Positions 46,332 to 56,432 of a stretch of 64,000 nt of DNA are shown here, in pieces (the stretch's first letter is position 1; every line of letters begins with the position of its first letter). This stretch comes from Tessaracoccus rhinocerotis. GTDB taxonomy: Bacteria; Actinomycetota; Actinomycetes; Propionibacteriales; Propionibacteriaceae. Below the pieces are notes generated by a model. It was not told the DNA's origin and searched no databases. It was given only the letters and a program-made list of their open reading frames with translations. The stretch covers positions 1-64,000 of the forward strand of contig NZ_VKKG01000002.1 in NCBI RefSeq assembly GCF_007197885.1, in the 5' to 3' direction. Position numbers and translations under genes: made by a program.

Positions 46332-46883
46332 GTGGACGCTGCAGATGTGAGAGATGACCTGTCCGAAGTTCTCTACACCTCGGACCAGATCGCGGAGCGG
46401 ATCGCCGAGGTGGCCGCCCAGATCGACGAGGACTACGCCGGGCGGGAGGTGCTGCTGGTCGGCGTCCTCAACGGCGCCGTCATGGTGGTCGCGGACCTGC
46501 AGCGGGCGATGAAGAACCACGTCCAGATGGACTGGATGGCCGTGTCCTCCTACGGTTCCGGCACTCAGTCAAGCGGAGTGGTTCGGATCCTGAAGGACCT
46601 CAGCAGCGACCTGGACGGTCGCCACGTCATCGTGGTCGAGGACATCATCGACACCGGCCTCACGCTCAGCTACCTCATGAGCAACCTCGCCTCCCGCAAC
46701 CCGGCGAGCCTCGAGATCATGACCATGTTCCGCAAGCCCGAGGCGTCGCGGATGGAGGTCGACGTCAAGTACGTCGGCTACGACATCCCGAACAAGTTCG
46801 TGGTGGGCTTCGGGCTGGACTACGACGGCCGCTACCGCAACCTGCGTGACCTGGCGATCCTCTCCCCGCACGTCTACTCCTGA
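46332..46883 (+). CDS. hpt: hypoxanthine phosphoribosyltransferase
   Basis: 183-residue purine salvage enzyme. V-V-E-D-I-I-D-T-G-L-T is the PRPP-binding motif, and S-S-Y-G-S-G-T and L-N-G-A-V-M are the other active-site loops. GTG 46332 is preferred because a -10-like TAGTCT (46320-46325) ends six bases upstream, suggesting a leaderless message; GTG 46326 is the alternative. In relatives hpt is followed directly by ftsH; here a DUF5107-TPR gene lies between. Confidence 0.93.
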   Translation: MDAADVRDDLSEVLYTSDQIAERIAEVAAQIDEDYAGREVLLVGVLNGAVMVVADLQRAMKNHVQMDWMAVSSYGSGTQSSGVVRILKDLSSDLDGRHVIVVEDIIDTGLTLSYLMSNLASRNPASLEIMTMFRKPEASRMEVDVKYVGYDIPNKFVVGFGLDYDGRYRNLRDLAILSPHVYS

Positions 46884-46968
46884 CGCTCCGATCAGCGGGC
46901 CTGCCCGTATTTTGTCCGAGCCTCAATAAATTGCCGTTTCCGGTCTCGCAAGCGGTAGCGTTCCACGC

Positions 46969-48915
46969 ATGAGCACCAACTCCCGCGACGCGCTGCGACC
47001 CTCCGCCGATCCGCGCCCCGCACCCGAGGCACCCACGGGCGCGACGATCACACGCAGGACGGTCACGATCCCGGCCGCGGACGTGGGCCCGGAAGGGCTG
47101 CCCCTCCTGCGGTTGCAGCACGAGACCTCCATCACCGACGCCGACCGCGAGCTCCTCGGGGAGCAGCCCGGGCGGCGCCTCGTCGAGCGGCCGACGTGCA
47201 TGCTCCCGTACCGCGCCCAGGACCGCTATGGCCGCACGGTGACCGAGCGCGCGTTCGACACGGTCGAACTCGCCAACGAGCACCTGCGCGCGACGTTCCT
47301 GCCCGAGCTCGGCGGCAGGCTCTGGAGCCTCGTGGACCTGGCCTCGGGCCGCGACCTGCTGTTCCAGCCGGACGCGATCTGGTTCGGGAACCTCGCACTG
47401 CGCGACGCCTGGTTCGCCGGGGGCATCGAGTGGAACCTCGGCATCACCGGGCACTGGGGACTGACGGCCTCGCCGGTCGGGGCGGGGATCGTCGAGGTGG
47501 ACGGGCAGCAGATCCTGCGGATGTGGGCCTTCGAACGCCTGACCAGCCTCGTCTGGCGGCTCGAGGCATGGCTGCCCGCCGGCTCCCGGCACCTGTACAC
47601 CAGCGCGCGGATCGCGAACCACCACTCCTATGCCGTCCCCTTCTACTGGTGGTCCAACGCCGCCGTCCCGCTGGCCGACGGCGCGCGCGTGCTCACCGAG
47701 GCCACCAGCTCGTTCCACAACGACTACGAGGACCGGCTGATTCGCATCGGCCACCCCGACACCGGCCGCGACGTCGACTCCAGCGCCCCGCTCAAGGCGC
47801 CCCGCGCCGCTGACTACTTCTTCGACACCGCCCGCGCTGGGGGCGAACCCGCCGCCACGCCGTGGGTCGCCATCCGCGACGACGAGGGCCCCGGAACCCT
47901 GCTCGCGTCCACCTCCGAGCTGCGCGGCAAGAAGCAGTTCGTGTGGGGCAACACCAGGGGCGGGCACCGGTGGCAGTCCTGGCTGAACGGCGAGGGCCGC
48001 TACCTCGAGCTCCAGTCCGGCTACGCCCGCACCCAGAAGGAGCACATCGCGCTGGAGCCCGGGCAGCGCGTCAGTTGGGTGGAGGCGTTCGGCGCCGTCA
48101 CCGGCGAGCGCCCCGAGGACTACGAGGCGGAGGTCCGCGCCGTCGCGGCCCAGCTGCCCGAGCGCGGCCTGGAGCGGGCCCGCGAGGTCTTCGACGCGGC
48201 CGCCGACATCGCACCCGAGGTGTGGCGCAACGCCGACGGCTGGGGTCGCGTCGAGGTCGAGGCCGGTCACCTGCCGGCGGACCCGGCGGTGCCGTTCTGT
48301 GCCGAGCTGGACCCGGAGCAGGCCGCGTGGGTGGCCGTTGCAGGCGGGGCCGAACCGGAGCCGCTGCTGGCCGGCTCGCCGCAGGTCGGTCCAGAGTGGC
48401 TGGGCCACGTCGAGCGGGCCTCCGACGGCTGGCTGAAGGAGCTCCTGCTCGGCTACTGCGCCTGGGCCGACGGCGAACCCAGCAGCGCCGTCGCGCACTG
48501 GGAGGCCTCGGTGGCCGCCGAGCCCAACGCCGCGGCCCTGCACTGCCTGGCCGCCGTGACGGAGGATGGCTGGGACTCGTTCGACTACGCCGAACGGGCC
48601 TGGGAGGCGCGTCCGGAGGACGACAACCTCCTGATCGACTACCTCACCCGCGCGCGCTCCGTGCCGAGCCTGGTGCTGCGCGTCATCGACCGGCTCCCAC
48701 CCGAGCGGCAGCAGCTGCCCCGGGTGCAGCTGGCGCTGGCGAACGCGCTGGTGGCGGAGGGTCGACTGGTCTCGGCCCGCGCAGTCATCGACGAGCTCGT
48801 GCTGCCGAACCTGCGGGAGACCAGCAACGAGCTCGAAGACCTGTGGCGCAGCTACACCACGGCGGCAGGGACGCTGGACCCGCTGCCCGAGCACCTGGAC
48901 TTCCGGATGTTCTAG
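46969..48915 (+). CDS. DUF5107 domain protein with TPR-like C-terminus
   Basis: 648-residue cytoplasmic protein. Residues ~70-380 match the DUF5107 type, a beta-sandwich of galactose-mutarotase-like fold (F-L-P-E-L-G-G-R-L-W-S-L, F-A-G-G-I-E-W-N-L-G and F-Y-W-W-S-N-A-A-V-P are hallmark strings). After ~380 residues, repeated helical pairs look like TPRs (L-L-L-G-Y-C-A-W-A-D-G-E and following). Such proteins are thought to act on sugars, but the reaction is not established. A TAGCGT eight bases before the ATG suggests its own leaderless promoter. It interrupts the usual hpt-ftsH pair. Confidence 0.7.
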   Translation: MSTNSRDALRPSADPRPAPEAPTGATITRRTVTIPAADVGPEGLPLLRLQHETSITDADRELLGEQPGRRLVERPTCMLPYRAQDRYGRTVTERAFDTVELANEHLRATFLPELGGRLWSLVDLASGRDLLFQPDAIWFGNLALRDAWFAGGIEWNLGITGHWGLTASPVGAGIVEVDGQQILRMWAFERLTSLVWRLEAWLPAGSRHLYTSARIANHHSYAVPFYWWSNAAVPLADGARVLTEATSSFHNDYEDRLIRIGHPDTGRDVDSSAPLKAPRAADYFFDTARAGGEPAATPWVAIRDDEGPGTLLASTSELRGKKQFVWGNTRGGHRWQSWLNGEGRYLELQSGYARTQKEHIALEPGQRVSWVEAFGAVTGERPEDYEAEVRAVAAQLPERGLERAREVFDAAADIAPEVWRNADGWGRVEVEAGHLPADPAVPFCAELDPEQAAWVAVAGGAEPEPLLAGSPQVGPEWLGHVERASDGWLKELLLGYCAWADGEPSSAVAHWEASVAAEPNAAALHCLAAVTEDGWDSFDYAERAWEARPEDDNLLIDYLTRARSVPSLVLRVIDRLPPERQQLPRVQLALANALVAEGRLVSARAVIDELVLPNLRETSNELEDLWRSYTTAAGTLDPLPEHLDFRMF

Positions 48916-49070
48916 ATCACAGGGGCTGCCGCCCCCTGACCCCCGCAAGGGCGACGGGCTCCCTCCGCCAGCACGATTTGTCTGTTCCGACGAACAAGCT
49001 CCTTCGTCGCGTTCGTCGGCGCTGGTAACCTTCCCTTGCCCACCATTGTTTTCCAGATCGGCGTTGTTCG

Positions 49071-51158
<2,088 letters not shown>

Positions 51159-51159
51159 C

Positions 51160-51729
51160 ATGGCCGTCGACCAGGCCCGCATCGAGGCCGCCGTGCGGGA
51201 GATCCTGATCGCCGTCGGGGAGGACCCGGACCGTGAGGGGCTCCAGCAGACCCCGGCCCGCGTCGCGCGCGCCTACGAGGAGCTCTTCGCCGGGCTCTCG
51301 CAGGACCCCGAGACGTACCTGGGCACCACCTTCGACATCGCCCACGACGAGCTCGTGCTCGTCAAGGACATCGAGGTCACCAGCACCTGCGAGCACCACC
51401 TGCTCCCGTTCGTCGGCGTCGCCCACGTCGGCTACATCCCCAGCTCCGACGGCCGCGTCACCGGCCTGTCCAAGCTGGCGCGCCTCGTGGACGTGTACTC
51501 CAGGCGGCCCCAGGTGCAGGAGCGGCTCACCACCCAGATCGCCGACGCCCTCGTCGAGCACATCGAGGCCCGGGGTGTGATCGTCGTCATCGAGGCGGAG
51601 CACATGTGCATGACCATGCGCGGTGCCCGCAAGCCCGGCAGCAAGACCGTGACCAGTGCAGTGCGCGGCCAGCTCCGGGACCCCGCCACCCGCGCCGAGG
51701 CCATGGGGCTGATCACCGGGCGGCGGTGA
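51160..51729 (+). CDS. folE: GTP cyclohydrolase I
   Basis: 189-residue enzyme that opens GTP to dihydroneopterin triphosphate, the first step of folate synthesis. The zinc and active-site segment [19 protein letters not shown] and the [10 protein letters not shown] motif are all present. It starts one base after ftsH and is followed by folP two bases later. Confidence 0.96.
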   Translation: MAVDQARIEAAVREILIAVGEDPDREGLQQTPARVARAYEELFAGLSQDPETYLGTTFDIAHDELVLVKDIEVTSTCEHHLLPFVGVAHVGYIPSSDGRVTGLSKLARLVDVYSRRPQVQERLTTQIADALVEHIEARGVIVVIEAEHMCMTMRGARKPGSKTVTSAVRGQLRDPATRAEAMGLITGRR

Positions 51730-51731
51730 CC

Positions 51732-52574
51732 ATGACGCTGGTCATGGGAGTGGTGAACGTCACCACCGACTCCTTCTCCGACGGCGGTCGCTACGTCGAC
51801 ACCGACGCGGCCGTGGCGCACGGGCTGGAACTCGCCTCCCAGGGTGCGGAAATCGTCGACGTCGGCGGTGAGTCCACCCGCCCCGGAGCGCAGCGCGTCG
51901 ATGCCGAGGACGAGTTGGCCCGCGTCGTTCCGGTCGTCCGCGAGCTGGCGGGCCGCGGGATCACCGTCTCGGTGGACACCATGCGCGCCCGGGTCGCCGA
52001 GGCGGCCATCGCAGCTGGTGCGGCAGTGATCAACGACGTCTCCGGCGGACTCGCCGATGCCGACATGCTCGACGTCGTCGCCTCCTCCGGAGTCGATTAC
52101 GTCCTGATGCACTGGCGGTCCCACTCCGAGACCATGCAGTCCGACACCGCCTACGACGACGTCCTGGCCGACGTCGTGGCTGAGCTGGTGGTGCGGCGCG
52201 ACGCGGCGCTGCGCGCGGGGATCCCCGGCGAGCGCATCGTGTTGGACCCCGGCGTCGGGTTCTCCAAGACCTGGGACCAGAACTGGGACCTGCTCGCAGG
52301 TCTGGAACGCTTCGAGGCGCTGGGCCACCGCATCCTCGTCGGCGTCTCCCGCAAACGGTTCCTCGGGGAGCTGCTCGGCGGCCGTGAACCACTCGGCCGG
52401 GACGCCGCCACCGCTGCCATCAGCACCTGGTGTGCACTCGCCGACGTGTGGGCCGTGCGGACCCACGAGGTCCCCAGCCAGCTCGACGCGATCCGTGTCG
52501 GCCAGCGGCTGCGGGCTGCGCGCCTTGCCCGGAGCGGCGGGGTCGGACCTCAACCCGGCCCGGTGACCGCCTGA
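51732..52574 (+). CDS. folP: dihydropteroate synthase
   Basis: 280-residue TIM-barrel enzyme that joins p-aminobenzoate to the pterin diphosphate; it is the sulfonamide target. G-V-V-N-V-T-T-D-S-F-S-D-G-G is the N-terminal signature, with G-G-E-S-T-R-P-G and L-D-P-G-V-G-F-S-K and the S-R-K-R-F loop. ATG 51732 is two bases after folE; GTG 51726 would also be in frame. Confidence 0.96.
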   Translation: MTLVMGVVNVTTDSFSDGGRYVDTDAAVAHGLELASQGAEIVDVGGESTRPGAQRVDAEDELARVVPVVRELAGRGITVSVDTMRARVAEAAIAAGAAVINDVSGGLADADMLDVVASSGVDYVLMHWRSHSETMQSDTAYDDVLADVVAELVVRRDAALRAGIPGERIVLDPGVGFSKTWDQNWDLLAGLERFEALGHRILVGVSRKRFLGELLGGREPLGRDAATAAISTWCALADVWAVRTHEVPSQLDAIRVGQRLRAARLARSGGVGPQPGPVTA

Positions 52575-52617
52575 TGGGTTGGGGTAGAGTCACACCCGTC
52601 GCAGAAGAGAATTGGGG

Positions 52618-52998
52618 GTGAGCAGCTTGGACAGCATCACATTGACAGGGATTTCAGCAACGGGATTCCACGGGGTTTTCCCCGAGGAACGACGTGACGG
52701 CCAGACCTTCGTCGCAGATGTCGAGTTGGGGCTGCAGCTCGAGACCGACTCCGACGACCTGGCGGACACCGTCAACTACGCGGAGATCGCTGGACTTGTC
52801 GAGGCTGTGCTGAGTGGTGAACCCCAGAACCTCATCGAGACGGTGGCCGGCCGGATCGCCGCGGGCTGCCTCGAGCACGACGACCGGGTGGAGACGGTGA
52901 CCGTAACCGTCCACAAGCCCCAGGCACCGGTCCGGCAAGCCTTCACTGACCTGTCCGTCACCATCACCAGGAGCAAGAATGTCCAACGGCCCCTTTGA
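52618..52998 (+). CDS. folB: dihydroneopterin aldolase
   Basis: About 126 residues. The family's opening I-T-L-T-G-I-S-A-T-G-F-H-G-V-F-P-E-E and the N-Y-A-E-I and H-K-P-Q-A-P segments are clear. GTG 52618 (GAAGAGA upstream) and TTG 52627 (GGGGGTG upstream) are both possible starts. It overlaps folK by 20 bases. In the pathway it gives 6-hydroxymethyl-dihydropterin, the substrate of FolK. Confidence 0.93.
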   Translation: MSSLDSITLTGISATGFHGVFPEERRDGQTFVADVELGLQLETDSDDLADTVNYAEIAGLVEAVLSGEPQNLIETVAGRIAAGCLEHDDRVETVTVTVHKPQAPVRQAFTDLSVTITRSKNVQRPL

Positions 52999-53542
52999 CA
53001 TCGACGTTGACACCCTCGGCAACCTGCGACCGATCTCGAAGGTCGTCTTCAGCCTCGGTTCGAACCAGGGCGAGTCGGCGTCCATCCTCGCGGAGGCGGT
53101 CGAGTACCTCGCCGAGACCCCGGACCTGATCCTGGTGGACGTCTCGCCGGTGTACGAGACGAAGCTCGAGGGCGACGGGCCCCCGCAGCCGGACTTCCTG
53201 AACCTCGTCGTGGTCGCCGAGTCGACGCTCGAGCCCCTGACCCTGCTGGACCGGGCACTGGCCATCGAGGAGAACTTCGGCCGAGTGCGCGAGGTGCCCA
53301 ACGGCCCGCGCACGCTGGACATCGACATCATCATGGTGGGCAAGCGCATCAGCGAGGCCGAGATCGAGCTGCCCCACCCGCGCGCCCACGAGCGGGCCTT
53401 CGTGCTGGTCCCGTGGCTGGACATCGACCCCGACGGCGAGATCGCGGGTCACGGCCGGATCGCCGAGCTCGTCGAGGACGTGGACGTCAGCGGGGTGCGT
53501 CGTCGCGACGACATCATGATCTCCGCGCCCACCGGGTTCTGA
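52979..53542 (+). CDS. folK: 6-hydroxymethyl-7,8-dihydropterin pyrophosphokinase
   Basis: 187-residue kinase that activates the pterin before FolP acts. S-L-G-S-N-Q-G is the N-terminal motif, P-D-F-L-N-L-V-V and G-P-R-T-L-D-I-D-I-I are the substrate and metal sites, and L-P-H-P-R-A-H-E-R-A-F-V-L-V-P is the C-terminal hallmark. A ~15-residue N-terminal extension precedes the fold. It overlaps folB, and the next gene begins eight bases later. Confidence 0.95.
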   Translation: MSNGPFDIDVDTLGNLRPISKVVFSLGSNQGESASILAEAVEYLAETPDLILVDVSPVYETKLEGDGPPQPDFLNLVVVAESTLEPLTLLDRALAIEENFGRVREVPNGPRTLDIDIIMVGKRISEAEIELPHPRAHERAFVLVPWLDIDPDGEIAGHGRIAELVEDVDVSGVRRRDDIMISAPTGF

Positions 53543-53549
53543 GCACCCC

Positions 53550-54071
53550 TTGGCAGAGCACCCGGAGCCGCCCCGGCCGAAGCTGGGGCTGACGACCTTC
53601 AGGCAGGTGCTGGTGGCGGCCCTCTCCGGTGCGCTCCTGGCCGCGTTCCTGCTGAGCATCTACGACCTCCTCGAGGGGTTCCCGCCCGTCGTCCCTTGGA
53701 CCGTCCCCGCGATCCTCGTCGTGATGGCGGTGGCCGCGTGGATCTACTCCCGTGGCCTCTCCCGGAGGGTCGCCGAGCGCTCGGTCTCCGGCGTCGAGGC
53801 GGTACGCGCCCTGGCCATCGCGAAGTCCGCGATCATGGCCGGCGCCGTCCTGGCGGGCATGCACGCCGTCTACGTGGGCCGCTGGATCGGCCAGCTCGAC
53901 GCCGCCCAGCCCGCCCAGCGGGTCCTCCTCGGATCCGTGACCCTCGTCACCGCCATCCTGTTCACCGGCGCCGGGCACCTGCTGGAGAAGGCGTGCGTGA
54001 CCCCGGACGACGAGGACGAGGACGAGGACCCGGGGGAGGGCCAGGGCCAGGCCGGGCGACACGCGGAGTGA
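53550..54071 (+). CDS. DUF3180-family membrane protein
   Basis: 173-residue protein with four hydrophobic segments (~19-42, 47-67, ~90-110 and ~120-140) and a very acidic C-terminal tail (D-D-E-D-E-D-E-D-P). DUF3180 genes are found right after folK in many actinobacteria, and the function is unknown. TTG 53550 is the start closest to the folK stop, but no clear ribosome binding site supports it. Confidence 0.75.
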   Translation: MAEHPEPPRPKLGLTTFRQVLVAALSGALLAAFLLSIYDLLEGFPPVVPWTVPAILVVMAVAAWIYSRGLSRRVAERSVSGVEAVRALAIAKSAIMAGAVLAGMHAVYVGRWIGQLDAAQPAQRVLLGSVTLVTAILFTGAGHLLEKACVTPDDEDEDEDPGEGQGQAGRHAE

Positions 54072-54121
54072 TCGACGGCGCGGCTCCCGCAGTTGTGGCA
54101 TCCCCGGGATATCCTGTGCGC

Positions 54122-54745
54122 ATGGCTGGTCGACACGTAGCAACCCCTTCCCAAGAACGTCGGATCGCACTGACGATCCTCATCGTCGGCACCGTGGTCT
54201 CCCTCGCTTCCCTCCTGGGCGGCGTGTGGGTGGTCCGCGCCGGAGTCCTCCTCGCGATCGCCATGGCCTTCGCGGCCGTGGCGGTGGCTCGCAAGCAGCT
54301 CGAGCGAGAGCGTGTCGAGCATGCTGAGGAGATCAAGGAGCAGCTGGCCGCGCGCGTCGCCCTCTCCGAGAAGCACCACGCTGACTCCGTCGCGATGATC
54401 GAGCGCTTCGGTGCCCGCACCGACAACCTCAAGGCGGTCATCGCGAACCTGCGCCGCCAGCTGGGCGCCGCGAACGCCGAGCTCAGCAGCATGCGCGGCA
54501 ACGCCGTTTGGCTGCGCGCCGAGGTGGCCGAGCGCCAGGCCCGCATCGACGCCCTCACCACCCGCATTGCGGAGCTGGAGGCGGAGCACAGCGAGAAGCT
54601 CGTCATGCTGCCCCGTCGCGGCTCGGCCGCGGCCCTGCACCCGAGTGCCGAGGACATCTGGGGCGAGGACGAGCACCCCACCATGGTTGACCTCGCGAAA
54701 CTCCAGCTCGACGGACTGCCCGAGATCCGCAGCGAAGTCGGCTGA
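54122..54745 (+). CDS. small membrane protein with long coiled coil
   Basis: 207-residue protein. Two close hydrophobic helices (~16-36 and 39-57) are followed by a heptad-like charged helix (~60-165, with L-E-R-E-R-V-E-H-A-E-E-I-K-E-Q) and a short acidic tail. TATCCT (54110-54115) ends six bases before the ATG, pointing to a leaderless promoter. I do not know its family. The layout resembles actinobacterial envelope or division accessory proteins, which is only a guess. Confidence 0.6.
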   Translation: MAGRHVATPSQERRIALTILIVGTVVSLASLLGGVWVVRAGVLLAIAMAFAAVAVARKQLERERVEHAEEIKEQLAARVALSEKHHADSVAMIERFGARTDNLKAVIANLRRQLGAANAELSSMRGNAVWLRAEVAERQARIDALTTRIAELEAEHSEKLVMLPRRGSAAALHPSAEDIWGEDEHPTMVDLAKLQLDGLPEIRSEVG

Positions 54746-54773
54746 TCCGACCGCGCTGCGGTTTTGGCGAGCG

Positions 54774-55877
54774 CTACTTGTCCAGGTCCCCGATGGCGTA
54801 GCCCATGGAGGCGACCACGTCGGCGACCTGGTCGGTGCGGGCACCCACCAGCAGGCGCTCCAGCGCCGAGACGTTGGCGAAGGTGGGCGTCCGCAGCGCC
54901 AGCCGCCAGGGCGTCGGCCCGCCGCGAGAGACCAGCAGGACGCCTGCGGTGCCCCAGGGTGCCTCGACCTCGCTGAAGTGCTCGCCCTCGGGCACCTTCA
55001 GGCGGCGGGACAACTTGGTGGCCACCGGGCCCTCCGGGACGCCCTCGGCGAGGCGCGAGACCATGGCGCAGCTGGTGTCCAGCTCGTCCACCAACAGGGC
55101 GAGTCGGGCGTGGGCGTCGCCGGCGGTTCGCACGGGTGCGGGTTCGAAACAGCTGCCGTAGTCGAGCAGGCCCGATCTCCGAAGGTCGAGGTCCAGGCCA
55201 CAGGAGCGAGCCACGGGACCCGAAAGTCCATATTCGTGACAGATAGTTGGATTCACGACGGCCAGGCCGCGGAAGCGCTCTGAGGTGTTCTCCAGCGATC
55301 CACGCAGTTGCCCCGCCAACGTGGACACCCGCCCGAGCAGCGTCCCAAGGGAATTCAGCCAGCCCTCTGGAACGTCGGTGGACAATCCGCCGACGCGGCA
55401 CAGCATGGGGTGAACTCGGTTCCCGCTCCAATGCAGAAGTCCGTTGCGTAAATCGTCCACCGTTGCCCACAGCGAGGACACGAATTCCTCCTCGGCGACG
55501 TAGGAGAGGTAGGAGAGGTGGGAATGCAGCCTTGCGTATTCAGCGAGCAGTGTGCGCAGGCGGGTGGCCCGCGGGGGTGGGGTCAGGCGCATCGCTGACT
55601 CCACTGCCAGCGTGGTCACGAGTTCACCGGAGAAGCTCGCCATCCAGTCGTGCCGGTCGGCGAGCATGATGAGTGAACGGTAGTCACGGACCTCGAAGAG
55701 TTTCTCAGCCGCCCGGTGCAGATATCCCGGTTGAATACTGACTTCGGTGATGACGTCTCCGGAGGTGCGGAAATCGGCGGCAATGGCACCCACATGGCTC
55801 GGGTGGCGCTCACCCAGTGAGATGTGATATCTACCGGGCAGGGGAATGCCGCCGATGGCCACTTGAAAATCGGTCAC
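54774..55877 (-). CDS. orphan NuoD-like (complex I 49-kDa-type) protein
   Basis: About 367 residues, alignable by eye over the full length of NuoD: G-E-R-H-P-S-H-V-G where NuoD has G-P-Q-H-P-S-T-H-G, then P-G-Y-L-H-R-A-A-E-K-L (~50-60), G-L-S-G-P-V-A-R-S-C-G-L-D and a C-terminal G-E-H-F-S-E-V-E-A-P-W-G. The second pocket histidine is altered, and the end reads G-D-L-D-K. GTG 55877 is preferred because AAGGAA lies just upstream; ATG 55961 or 55931 would overlap the promoter region of lsr2. No other nuo gene is nearby. Its first half is noticeably richer in A and T than neighbouring genes. Confidence 0.75.
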   Translation of the reverse strand: MTDFQVAIGGIPLPGRYHISLGERHPSHVGAIAADFRTSGDVITEVSIQPGYLHRAAEKLFEVRDYRSLIMLADRHDWMASFSGELVTTLAVESAMRLTPPPRATRLRTLLAEYARLHSHLSYLSYVAEEEFVSSLWATVDDLRNGLLHWSGNRVHPMLCRVGGLSTDVPEGWLNSLGTLLGRVSTLAGQLRGSLENTSERFRGLAVVNPTICHEYGLSGPVARSCGLDLDLRRSGLLDYGSCFEPAPVRTAGDAHARLALLVDELDTSCAMVSRLAEGVPEGPVATKLSRRLKVPEGEHFSEVEAPWGTAGVLLVSRGGPTPWRLALRTPTFANVSALERLLVGARTDQVADVVASMGYAIGDLDK

Positions 55878-55991
55878 ACCATTTCCTTCGAAATGAAACC
55901 CGGACGAAGTAAGGTATCCATGATCGCACATGACCGGTCGAGCCCCGACGCTGGAGATCATGGTGTGACGAGCAACAATGAAGGAGCGTTC

Positions 55992-56318
55992 ATGCGCAAG
56001 GTACAAGTAATTCTGATTGACGACATCGACGGCTCCGACGCGGACCGGACCGTGCAGTTCGGCCTCGACGGCACCACCTACGAGATCGACCTGAACAAGG
56101 ACAATGCCGCCAAGCTCGAGAAGGCGCTCGCGCCGTTCGTCGAGAAAGCCACCAAGGTGTCCTCGGCACGGGCGGCCGGCGGCAGGGCGAAGCGCACCGC
56201 CAGCGGCCGGAGCAAGGCCGCCGAGGTGCGCGCCTGGGCCAAGGAGCAGGGCATCGCGGTGCCGGACCGCGGGCGCGTCCCCAACGAGATCCTCGAACAG
56301 TACGAAGCCGCACACTGA
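55992..56318 (+). CDS. lsr2: Lsr2 nucleoid-associated protein
   Basis: 108-residue H-NS-like protein that silences AT-rich DNA in actinobacteria. The N-terminal dimerisation domain has D-D-I-D-G-S-D-A-D-R-T-V-Q-F-G-L-D-G-T-T-Y-E and the C-terminal DNA-binding domain ends around P-D-R-G-R-V-P-N, with the R-G-R clamp that enters the minor groove. AAGGAGCG precedes the ATG. It is divergent from the AT-richer NuoD-like gene and is followed by clpC, the usual actinobacterial order. Confidence 0.96.
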   Translation: MRKVQVILIDDIDGSDADRTVQFGLDGTTYEIDLNKDNAAKLEKALAPFVEKATKVSSARAAGGRAKRTASGRSKAAEVRAWAKEQGIAVPDRGRVPNEILEQYEAAH

Positions 56319-56322
56319 GCCC

Positions 56323-56341
56323 GGTTCGCGGACGGTGAACC
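56323..56341 (+). promoter_or_regulatory. candidate ClgR operator upstream of clpC
   Basis: GGTTCGC-n5-GTGAACC is a near-perfect palindrome lying just upstream of the predicted clpC promoter. It resembles the CGC-n5-GCG core bound by ClgR, the actinobacterial activator of clp genes, with one deviating base (GTG for GCG). Confidence 0.45.
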
Positions 56342-56350
56342 CCGGAACCC

Positions 56351-56378
56351 TTGGACAACTCCGGTCGTTGGTTAAGCT
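56351..56378 (+). promoter_or_regulatory. predicted clpC promoter
   Basis: TTGGAC (56351-56356) and TAAGCT (56373-56378) are separated by 16 bp. This fits a housekeeping promoter for clpC with a 5' leader of about 50 nt. Confidence 0.5.
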
Positions 56379-56432
56379 GGACGAGTCGGGGATCGCCAGC
56401 ACGCGCGTAGCCCCGGCGGGAGGGAAGAATTC

